A stretch of 64,000 bases of DNA from Gemmobacter sp. 24YEA27 (GTDB lineage: Bacteria > Pseudomonadota > Alphaproteobacteria > Rhodobacterales > Rhodobacteraceae), in NCBI RefSeq assembly GCF_030052995.1, contig NZ_JASJPW010000009.1, positions 1 through 64,000 on the forward strand, read 5' to 3'. Below the pieces are notes generated by a model. That model worked only from the letters and a program-made list of their open reading frames with translations. It was not told where the DNA came from and did no database searches. This document shows, in pieces, positions 57,164-64,000 of this stretch (the first letter of the stretch is position 1; each line of letters starts with the position of its first letter). Position numbers and translations under genes: made by a program.

Positions 57164-58762
57164 TCAGCCAGCAGATCCAAGGATCAGATCGGCGGCTTTT
57201 TCCGCGATCATGAAAACGGCCGCCTGGGTGTTTCCGGCAACCACTGTCGGCATCACGGATGCGTCGGTAATGCGCAACCCTGCCAACCCGTGCAGCTTCA
57301 GGGACGGGTCAACAACAGCCATCGGGTCGGTGCCCATCTTTGCCGTTCCGGCATTGTGATAGATGGTCTGGCCATTGCGGCGGGTGAACTCGTCCCAATC
57401 GGCCTCGCTTGCGCAATCCGGGCCAGGGCTCATTTCATGCGCGACATAGGGCGCAAGCGCCTTTTGCCCCACAATGTCACGCGCGATCTGCATCCCGCGG
57501 CGCATGACGATCAGATCCGCTGGTGACGAGAGGAAGTTCGGAGCGATTGCCGGCTGCGCATATGGATCGGCGGTACGGATATGAATGGAACCAACGCTTT
57601 CCGGGCGCAGCTGGGTGACGCCGATCGTCATACCGGGCTGATGATCCAGGATCCGCTTTGCCGCATCGGCGTAGCTTGCATGCATGAAGAAGTACTGAAT
57701 GTCGGCATCTTCCAGATCGGGGCGGGTTTTGACGAAGCCCGCCGCCATCCCGGTGCCCAGTGTGAGGATCCCTTTGCGGGTGCTGAAATATTGCAGCACA
57801 GCACGCGGCAGAGACAGGCCACGGGTCTGTTCGTTCAGCGTGACCGGCTTTGTCACGCGCCAGTTCATCCGGGTGCAGTAATGGTCCTGATAATTCTCGC
57901 CAACGCCGCGCAGCGCATGGCGCGTTTCGATCCCGCATCGCGCCAGCAGATCCGGATTGCCGATGCCCGAGAGTTCCAGGATCTGTGGGGTCTGCACAGC
58001 GCCGGCGCAGAGAACAACCTCGCGACCTGCGGACATGGTGATGTCACGACCGTTCTTGCGCCAGGTCGCGCCGGTAACCCTGCGGCCCTCGATTTCCAGC
58101 CGCAGGATATGGGCATTGGTTTCAACCCGCAGATTGGGCCGCTTGCGGGCCGGGGCCAGATAGGCCTTTTCGGCAGAGATCCGGCGGCCCTTCTTCTGGT
58201 TTACCTGATAATAGCCGAAGCCTTCCTGGCTGCCGTCATTGTAATCCGGGTTGCGCGGATAACCGGCCTCCTGGGCCGCGTGGATGAAGGCCTCGGCTAG
58301 TTCCGGTCGCAATCCGACCTCTGTCACCGGAACTGGACCGCCCTTGTGACGCGTTTCGCCCTCCTCTCCGGCGAAATCCTCGATCTTGCGAAACCAGGGC
58401 AGCACATCGGCGAAACTCCAGCCCGTTGCCCCCTTCTGCGCCCATTGGTCGAAGTCACGCGCCTGGCCCCTGACCCAGATCATCCCGTTGATCAGGGTCG
58501 ACCCACCAAGGCCCTTGCCGCGCGGAATCGATATCTGGCGGTCATAGGTCGCCGGCTCTGGCTCCGAGGTGAAACGCCAGTTGTAAACCGGATCGACAAG
58601 CAATTTGGAAAAGCCCGCCGGGATATCGATCCACATGCTTTTTGGCTCGCCGCCACCTTCGACCAGCAGCACCCGGTGGCGGCCATTCTCTGACAGCCGG
58701 TTCGCCAGCACGCAGCCCGCCGTGCCGCCACCCAGAATGATATAGTCGAATTGCTCTGTCAT
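57164..58762 (-). CDS. GMC-family FAD oxidoreductase (choline/alcohol dehydrogenase-like)
   Basis: This intact 532-aa enzyme has the FAD-binding GGGTAGCVLANRLSE at the N-terminus, then GMC signature 1 (GKGLGGSTLINGMIWVRG), signature 2 (GAVQTPQILELSGIG) and the C-terminal active-site region IYHNAGTAKMG (His) with NTQAAVFMIAEKAADL. GMC enzymes oxidise alcohols to aldehydes with FAD. The substrate is unknown; BetA-type and sugar or aromatic alcohol dehydrogenases are possible. It lies just downstream of a broken relative of itself (59190-59424), which suggests loss of other genes from this cluster. Confidence 0.87.
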   Translation of the reverse strand: MTEQFDYIILGGGTAGCVLANRLSENGRHRVLLVEGGGEPKSMWIDIPAGFSKLLVDPVYNWRFTSEPEPATYDRQISIPRGKGLGGSTLINGMIWVRGQARDFDQWAQKGATGWSFADVLPWFRKIEDFAGEEGETRHKGGPVPVTEVGLRPELAEAFIHAAQEAGYPRNPDYNDGSQEGFGYYQVNQKKGRRISAEKAYLAPARKRPNLRVETNAHILRLEIEGRRVTGATWRKNGRDITMSAGREVVLCAGAVQTPQILELSGIGNPDLLARCGIETRHALRGVGENYQDHYCTRMNWRVTKPVTLNEQTRGLSLPRAVLQYFSTRKGILTLGTGMAAGFVKTRPDLEDADIQYFFMHASYADAAKRILDHQPGMTIGVTQLRPESVGSIHIRTADPYAQPAIAPNFLSSPADLIVMRRGMQIARDIVGQKALAPYVAHEMSPGPDCASEADWDEFTRRNGQTIYHNAGTAKMGTDPMAVVDPSLKLHGLAGLRITDASVMPTVVAGNTQAAVFMIAEKAADLILGSAG

Positions 58763-58765
58763 GGA

Positions 58766-59190
58766 TCAGGCTCCGGGAATGAGTTTGCCGGGATTGAGGA
58801 GGTTCAGCGGATCGAGCGCCGCTTTGATCCGGCGCTGAAGCGCCAGCTGCGCGGCCGGCAGCAGGCGCCCGACCTCGGTAAGGCGGTAGCTGCCAACACC
58901 GTGTTCGGCCGTCACCGAACCACCGCAGGCAATCACCAGATCATGCACAGCGCGGTTCAGGGTGCCTGCGGCCCGAGGCCGGTCGGTGAGAATGTTGAAA
59001 TGCAGATTGCCATCTCCGATATGGCCGAAGACATGCGGTTGCAGCCGGGCGCCGGTCTGCGCGGCGACATCCGCCAGCACGTCCCGGCTTTTCAGCAGGA
59101 AATCGGGGATCCTGGCGACAGGCACTGAAACATCGTGCTTTACCGAGGTCCCGCTGGCGGCTTCGGCCTCGGTCAGGCTTTCGCGCAGAC
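58766..59190 (-). pseudogene. C-terminal fragment of a GlcD-type FAD-linked oxidase
   Basis: From RLRESLTEAEAASG the frame reads VSVPVARIPDFL, HVFGHIGDGNLHFNIL (a conserved C-terminal motif), GGSVTAEHGVG and RIKAALDPLNLLNPGKL. This is the end of the glycolate/D-lactate oxidase family. Its N-terminal FAD domain is missing. The upstream sequence is instead the start of a GMC oxidoreductase, joined out of frame at about 59190. It is a deletion remnant, or less likely an assembly join. Confidence 0.75.
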
Positions 59191-59424
59191 GCGATTGTTC
59201 AGGCCGGGTTCCGGCACACCCGTATACATCCAGTTGACGCCCGGGGCCCGAAACAGCTTGCCATAGCCCAGGGGGATATGGATCCATGGATTGCGGTCTT
59301 CTCCTCCGGCCTCGACCAGGGCAACCCGGATCGAGGGATCCTCGGTCAGCCGGGCGGCAACGACGGCACCAGCAGACCCTGCCCCGACTACGATGTAGTC
59401 GGGGATTTCTCCTCCCAGAGACAT
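59190..59424 (-). pseudogene. N-terminal fragment of a GMC oxidoreductase
   Basis: ATG 59424 follows a GAGGAC site and gives MSLGGEIPDYIVVGAGSAGA, the FAD Rossmann motif. NPWIHIPLGYGKLF and the NWMYTGVPEPGLNNR block follow, where GMC enzymes continue with the GKxxGGSS signature. Here the sequence switches to the FAD-linked oxidase fragment and stops within a few codons. About 78 of 530 residues remain. It begins just after the GntR gene and was probably once the first gene of its catabolic operon. Confidence 0.75.
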
Positions 59425-59434
59425 AGTGTCCTCC

Positions 59435-60127
59435 TCAGAACAGCCCGTAGAGCCGTCTGTAAACATCAACGGCCGGGCTGATATGGCCCACCGTCACTTC
59501 GATCAGGCGCGCGACATCGCCATCTGCGATGGCGCTGATGATGGCGCGATGGTCTTCGCGCGACTTCTGCGAGAGGCTTTTATCCGTCAAAGCCCGCGAG
59601 ATGATCGCCGAAGCATTCAGCCAGTAACTGTGCTGCAGCTTTGCCAGCTCGGCATTGCGGCAGTAATCGAACAGCATTGTATGGAAAGCGTCATTTGCCT
59701 CGGCGGCAGCCTCCAGCCGGTCTTCTTCCAGGGCCTTTTCGTAATCGGCATTGACCGCTGTAAGCCTGGTCACCAGCTCCTCCCGACGATCAAGGTCAAG
59801 AAAGCGCGCGCCCTCACGTTGCAGCATGACACGCACCTCATAAAGGTCGGTCAGCTCCTGCGCAGTCATCGCCTTGACCTCGACACCCCGATTGGCCTTG
59901 CGCTCGATCAGGCCCACGCGGTCCAGCAGCTCGAAGGCCTGGCGGACATTGTGGTTTGTGGTCCCGAAACGTTCACAAAGATCGCTTTCGACCAGCCTCT
60001 GCCGCGGCATCAGCCTGCCAAAGGCAATGTCGTGGCGCAGAGCCTGGTAGATGACTTCGGCCATGCGGACCTTGCCGGCTTCCGGTGCTGTCGCGGATGC
60101 GCTGAGCACCCTTTGATTGCGTGGCAT
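59435..60127 (-). CDS. GntR-family regulator with FCD domain
   Basis: This 230-aa protein has a winged-helix N-terminus (AEVIYQALRHDIAFGRLMPRQRLVESDLCERFGTT, then NVRQAFELLDRVGLIERK) and a C-terminal FCD helical bundle (DLYEVRVMLQREGARFL, ANDAFHTMLFDYC, DHRAIISAIADGD, VGHI). It is divergent from the sugar importer at 60309 and upstream of the oxidoreductase genes, so it could control either side. The dyad at 60228-60241 in the shared gap is a candidate site. Confidence 0.85.
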   Translation of the reverse strand: MPRNQRVLSASATAPEAGKVRMAEVIYQALRHDIAFGRLMPRQRLVESDLCERFGTTNHNVRQAFELLDRVGLIERKANRGVEVKAMTAQELTDLYEVRVMLQREGARFLDLDRREELVTRLTAVNADYEKALEEDRLEAAAEANDAFHTMLFDYCRNAELAKLQHSYWLNASAIISRALTDKSLSQKSREDHRAIISAIADGDVARLIEVTVGHISPAVDVYRRLYGLF

Positions 60128-60227
60128 TGACCCCCTCCTTCCGAGCCAGAGCGATAGCGGCCCCCGTGCGGGCTGTCAATTCACTCGACCAAACAATCAT
60201 CATAATCATCGAAATTATTATGGACTA

Positions 60228-60241
60228 GATTGTCGATAATC
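60228..60241. promoter_or_regulatory. Dyad in the gntR/sugar-importer intergenic region
   Basis: GATTGTCGATAATC is a near-perfect inverted repeat (GATT...AATC around TCGA), 67 bp before the binding-protein start within an AT-rich promoter-like gap. It is a plausible operator for the divergent GntR regulator. Confidence 0.45.
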
Positions 60242-60308
60242 TGTAGTTCGACACCGGCACCAGCCAGAGAAGAGTCCGGCTGGCGATTTCATCTTCAGGG
60301 AGGAACCA

Positions 60309-61376
60309 ATGGATTTCATTGCACGAAAGAAGCTTGCTGAGGCCGCGCTGTCCGCCGCGAATCTCTCGCGCAGGCAGATGCTGGGCGGGACTGCGGCAGC
60401 CCTTGCGGCAACGACGCTCTTTGCGCCTTCCGTCATTCGCGCCCAGGGCGCGCCGGTGCGGGTCGGGATCGGTCTCAATTATGGCCCGTTCAACCAGCCC
60501 TGGCGGCGTGGCTGCTGGAAGATCGCGCAGACCGTGACCGAAGGGGGCGGTGAGGTGGTTGCGGTGCGCGGCGAGCCTTCCAAGCAATCCGAACAGGACG
60601 CAGCGCTTGCCCTGCTTGACCGTGACATCAATGTGCTTGTTCTGGGGATCTATTCGCTGGAGTCCGAGACGGCTTTCATCGTTGACGAGGCGCATAAGCG
60701 CGGCATCAAGACCGTCGGCTTCTGTGTGAACGTCAAGGATTCGCCTGCGGTTCTGGAAGATACCTGGGGCGCCGCGATCACCATGGGGCATTTCATCCAG
60801 AACGCGCTTGGCCGCCAGGGCCGGATCGCCCAGACCGCCGAATCGCGTGGCTTCTACACGCCGTTCGACATGCAGTCGGACATGCTTTCGCTGATGACCA
60901 CCTTCGAGCCGCGCATGGAAATGCTGCCCTTCATTTCGGGTTCCGTCTCAAGCGAGGACCAGATCTCGAAAGGCCGCGAGAATATGCTCGCGCTTCTCCA
61001 GGCCAATCCCGAGCCGGGCTCGATTGCCGCCTTCATGTCCTGGTGGTGGCCGCTGACCATCGGTGCCATGCAGGCCGTGCAGCAGATGGGCCGCAGTGAA
61101 GTGAAGCTGTTCAACAACTTCACCTCGGATCAGCTGCTGGGCGAGATGGCCACGGGCAATTCGCAGATCGAATTCTCGACCGACGTCCCCTATCACATCA
61201 TCGGCGAAGAGGTCGGCAGGATTGCCCTCGCGCTTGGCCGTGGTGAACAGGTGCCGAATATCAGCCATCGCGCGCCGGTGCAGACGATTTTGCCGGAAGA
61301 AGCCGCGAAAGTGCATGATGAAATCCGCGCCATGGATGACGCGGCGATCGCCTTTCTGAAGCCTTTCGGCGGCTGA
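60309..61376 (+). CDS. Ribose-type sugar ABC importer, periplasmic binding protein
   Basis: This 355-aa protein has a Tat leader (LSRRQMLGG, hydrophobic AALAATTLFAPS, cleavage near IRAQG). The type I periplasmic fold shows VRVGIGLNYGPFNQPWRRG, SEQDAALALLDRDINVLVLG, FIVDEAHKRGIKTVGF and PGSIAAFMSWWWPLTIGAMQA. It resembles the RbsB/XylF family. The sugar is not identifiable. It is the first gene of an operon with a permease and an ATPase. A hairpin after it (61393) probably raises its abundance over the later genes. Confidence 0.88.
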   Translation: MDFIARKKLAEAALSAANLSRRQMLGGTAAALAATTLFAPSVIRAQGAPVRVGIGLNYGPFNQPWRRGCWKIAQTVTEGGGEVVAVRGEPSKQSEQDAALALLDRDINVLVLGIYSLESETAFIVDEAHKRGIKTVGFCVNVKDSPAVLEDTWGAAITMGHFIQNALGRQGRIAQTAESRGFYTPFDMQSDMLSLMTTFEPRMEMLPFISGSVSSEDQISKGRENMLALLQANPEPGSIAAFMSWWWPLTIGAMQAVQQMGRSEVKLFNNFTSDQLLGEMATGNSQIEFSTDVPYHIIGEEVGRIALALGRGEQVPNISHRAPVQTILPEEAAKVHDEIRAMDDAAIAFLKPFGG

Positions 61377-61392
61377 TCCGCCGTTTTGCTTC

Positions 61393-61414
61393 GGGTGCCC
61401 TGACCGGGGCACCC
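61393..61414 (+). terminator. Intercistronic hairpin after the sugar binding-protein gene
   Basis: GGGTGCCC pairs with GGGCACCC around a six-base loop. There is no U tract, so it is more likely an mRNA stabiliser or attenuator than a full stop. Confidence 0.55.
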
Positions 61415-61494
61415 AACCTCCGCTCCAACCTCGCGCGCCGGTCCGACCGCAATGCGGTCAGGGCCGTGCCGCCTGAAGCCCACGGGACATTAAG

Positions 61495-62508
61495 ATGACA
61501 ACCGCAACGCAAGCCGCAGCCGGACGGTCCGAGGCCGCGGGTCAGGACAAAACCCACCCATTCGTCAGGTTCCTGCGGGTCTGGGGCACGATCCTTGTAA
61601 TCCTTGCCGTCGCAATCGGCTTTTCGATTGCGTCACCCTATTTCCTGACCGTCTCGAACATGAACAATATCGTGTTCTCGATGTTCACCTGCGCCCTGTT
61701 GTCGATCGGGCTGACCTATGTGGTCGCCGCCGGCAGCTTTGATCTGGCGATCGGCACCACCGTGACCACGGCATCCATCGTCTGCGCCATGCTGATCCCG
61801 GTGACCGGAGCACCCATGGCCATTGTGCTGGCCTTGCTTGCCTCGATGGCGATTGGTCTCGTCAACGGGCTGCTGGTCACGTGGTTTCGTATCTCGGGGA
61901 TCGTCGGAACCATCGGGGTGATGTTTCTGCTTGAAGGCCTGAACCAGTATCTGACCGGCGGCTATCAGATTGCTGTCGGTTATGAGGAAACCTTTTTCCG
62001 CTGGCTGGGACAGGGTCGCTACGGCATGATCGCGGTGAAATCGGTCTTCCTGTTCTTCTTCTTCGCCATCGCCTTCATCATCGCGAACAAGCTGCGCACC
62101 GGCCATTATATCAGCGCGGTCGGAGACAATCCGCTGGCTGCCTTCTATTCCGGCATTCCGGTCTATCGCTGGGTCACGGTCAGCTTTGTGCTTTGCGCCT
62201 TTTTCTGTGGTGTGGCCGGTGTCTTCCTTGCCGCCACCTCGTCCTCGGCGCAGCCGGTTGGCGGTGCGGGTTACCTGCTTGAGGCCTTTGCCGCCGTCTT
62301 CCTGGGGGCGACCATCCTTGGCAAGGGCAAGCCCCATGTTCTGGGAACCCTGCTCGGCGTCTTTTTCCTCTACATGGTCTCGAATGGCATGACCCAGTTC
62401 GGCATCGACAGCTCGGCGCGCAAGCTTTTCAACGGCTTTGTTCTGCTGATCGCGGTCGGGGCGAATGCCTTCCTGAACCGTGAAGAGCTGCATCTGAAGT
62501 TCATCTGA
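61495..62508 (+). CDS. Ribose-type sugar ABC permease (RbsC-like)
   Basis: This 337-aa polytopic protein has about eight to ten membrane segments. Family landmarks are ALLSIGLTYVVAAGSFDLAIG (the GGIDLS-like region), VNGLLVTWFRISGIVGTIGV, DNPLAAFYSGIPV (the loop contacting the ATPase) and EAFAAVFLGATILGKGKP. It forms the homodimeric sugar channel. It starts 118 bp after the binding protein and is followed 16 bp later by the ATPase gene. Confidence 0.88.
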   Translation: MTTATQAAAGRSEAAGQDKTHPFVRFLRVWGTILVILAVAIGFSIASPYFLTVSNMNNIVFSMFTCALLSIGLTYVVAAGSFDLAIGTTVTTASIVCAMLIPVTGAPMAIVLALLASMAIGLVNGLLVTWFRISGIVGTIGVMFLLEGLNQYLTGGYQIAVGYEETFFRWLGQGRYGMIAVKSVFLFFFFAIAFIIANKLRTGHYISAVGDNPLAAFYSGIPVYRWVTVSFVLCAFFCGVAGVFLAATSSSAQPVGGAGYLLEAFAAVFLGATILGKGKPHVLGTLLGVFFLYMVSNGMTQFGIDSSARKLFNGFVLLIAVGANAFLNREELHLKFI

Positions 62509-62524
62509 GGCGGGGTGCAGTACA

Positions 62525-64000
62525 ATGGCAAATTCAGATGATCAGACCCCGCTGGTTGAGATCCGCGCTCTGCACAAGGATTTCTCAGGGGTGCAGGTGC
62601 TCAGGGGCATCGATCTCGCCTTTGGCAAGGGGGAAATCCATGCCCTTCTGGGCGAGAATGGCGCTGGTAAGTCCACGCTGATCAAGATCATGACCGGGGT
62701 CTATACCGCCTCTTCGGGCGAGATCCTGGTCGATGGCCAGGCCTTTCACGGTGCCTCGCCCAAAGCCGCCAATGCGGCGGGCCTCGGCGCTGTCTACCAG
62801 GATGCAGAACTGGCCTGGCAGATGAGCGTCGCGGAAAACCTGCTGCTGGGAGAGGAAGGCGGCTGGGTAAACCGCCGGGCGCTGGAACGGCGGGCGAAAG
62901 ACATCCTGAACCGGATCGGGCTCGATATCGATCCGGCAGCGCGGGCCGGGTCACTGACGGCGGCCCAGATGCAGATGCTGACGCTGGCAACCCTGTTCCA
63001 CCGCAAATTCCGTCTGATCATCCTTGATGAGCCGACCGCCCGGCTTTCGGGGCGCGAAAGCGAGCTGCTTTTCGACCTGATCCGCCGGTTCAGGGACGAA
63101 GGGCTGACCATCGTCTATATCTCGCACCGGCTGAACGAGGTGAAGCTGCTTTGCGACCGGGCCACCATCCTGCGCGATGGCAAAGTGGTGCGGACCCTGG
63201 AACGCGACGAGATTGACGAGGCACTGGTCACCCGGCTGATGGTCAACCGTTCCGCCGGAGAACTGGCCGTCACAAATCCCGGTCATGCCCGCCCCGGGAT
63301 TGCGCTTGAGGTCCGTGGCCTGAGCACCGCCCGGCTGGAGCCAGTGGATTTCACCCTGCACAAAGGCGAGATCCTCGGCATTACCGGGCCGATTGGCGGT
63401 GGTATGGAACAGATCGAAAAGGCCCTCTCCGGGCTGGTCGACTATCAGGGAGAGATCCGGGTCGACGGGCAGGCAGTGCGGTTGCGGGCGCCGCAGGACG
63501 CGCTGGCGGCAGGGATCGCGCTGATCCCCGAAGACCGTCGCAAGCAGGCTTTGTTCCCCAATCTCTCGCTGGCAGAGAATGTCTCGCTGCCGGTGCTGGA
63601 CCGCCTTTCGCGCCTTGGCGTGGTCGGCCATTCGGCGGTCCTCCGCCATGGTCGCGCGGTTGTCGGGCAGCTTGCCATTCACCCGGCTGCGCCTGCGACG
63701 AAAATGCGTTACTTCTCGGGGGTAACCAGCAAAAGGCAGTGATTGGTAAATGGCTGAAGCGGGAGCAGAAGATTTATATCTTTTCCGAACCCACCTCGGG
63801 CGTTGACGTGGGCGCGATCCGACAGATTTACGAAATCATGCTGGAAATGGCTGCGAGCGGCGCGGCGATCATCCTGCTTTCCACGTCTTTCGCCGAGCTG
63901 CTGGCCCTCAGCGAGCGCATTCTTGTCGTGCATTCGGGCAGGGTCGCGGTTGCGGCACCGCGCGCGGCGTTCGACCGGGATTCCCTTCTGGCGGCAACTC
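62525..64000 (+). pseudogene. Tandem-domain sugar ABC ATPase (RbsA-like), frameshifted and cut by window end
   Basis: The first ATPase half is complete: Walker A LGENGAGKST, QDAELAWQMSVAENLLLG, Walker B LIILDEPTARLSG and ISHRLNEV. The second half starts at PGIALEVRGLST with the degenerate P-loop ITGPIGGGMEQ. The frame breaks in its signature at the G5 run 63718-63722 (FSG, then GNQQK in the next frame). It continues KAVIGKWLKREQKIYIFSEPTSGVDVG and STSFAELLALSERI to the window end. One extra G restores FSGGNQQK. The break at a homopolymer suggests a sequencing error. Confidence 0.83.

Noticed and set aside
56883..57359. 158-residue forward frame upstream of the GMC gene
   Set aside because: Ser/Arg/Pro-rich composition, overlaps the GMC coding region and the manC remnant, no family.

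Overview
The window looks like alphaproteobacterial DNA, most likely from a Rhodobacterales (Paracoccus/Rhodobacter-type) genome. This is inferred from high G+C, dense operons, many ABC importers for organic nitrogen and sugars, and several insertion sequences. It could be a chromosomal accessory region or a large replicon. A relaxase module is present, but I see no replication initiator, rRNA or tRNA.
Layout. 0-2.1 kb: a decayed Xre-RES toxin-antitoxin pair and IS5/IS110 remnants. 2.1-10.4 kb: a branched-chain-type ABC importer with an N-carbamoyl-amino-acid hydrolase-like M20 enzyme, an M81 (MlrC-like) peptidase and a GntR regulator. 10.4-18.3 kb: a mobilizable-element segment with a soluble AAA+/M41 protease, a zinc-rich GIY-YIG-like protein, small DNA-binding proteins, a MobA-type relaxase and a mobilization protein. 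18.9-21 kb: a MOSC protein, and a TetR gene with a (GCA)15 tract in its leader that is cut by an IS5 element.
21.4-46 kb: a surface/secretion locus. It holds an autotransporter with three putative Ig-like repeats, a giant LEPR-XLL/RTX protein (3,632 aa if two frameshifts are repaired), a DUF3467 protein, two HlyD-type proteins, a PqqD-like/M50/HlyD membrane protein, a TolC-like lipoprotein and an Omp85-type barrel without POTRA domains. A divergent OmpR regulator and 7TMR-DISM histidine kinase follow. The exporter set has no ABC ATPase, and a 29-bp near-repeat lies about 150 bp upstream of both surface-protein genes. This is the best candidate for a new system.
46-54.8 kb: an IS427-type IS5 element, then a reverse-strand operon of malonyl-CoA decarboxylase, malonyl-CoA synthetase, an M20 peptidase and a polar amino-acid ABC importer. 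It may take up and break down malonylated amino acids. 55.4-60.1 kb: galE, a manC remnant, a GMC oxidoreductase, a deletion chimera of two oxidase genes and a GntR regulator. 60.3-64 kb: a ribose-type sugar ABC importer running off the end.
An overriding feature is that ten otherwise healthy-looking frames are each broken by loss of one base, nine in a G/C run of 3-6 and one at a GGCC. They affect the LivH-like permease, the relaxase, the giant protein (twice), both amino-acid permeases, matB, mcd (twice) and the sugar ATPase. Restoring one base in each gives full-length family-typical proteins, so sequence error is more likely than real decay. These genes are typed as pseudogene only because the frame is broken in this record.
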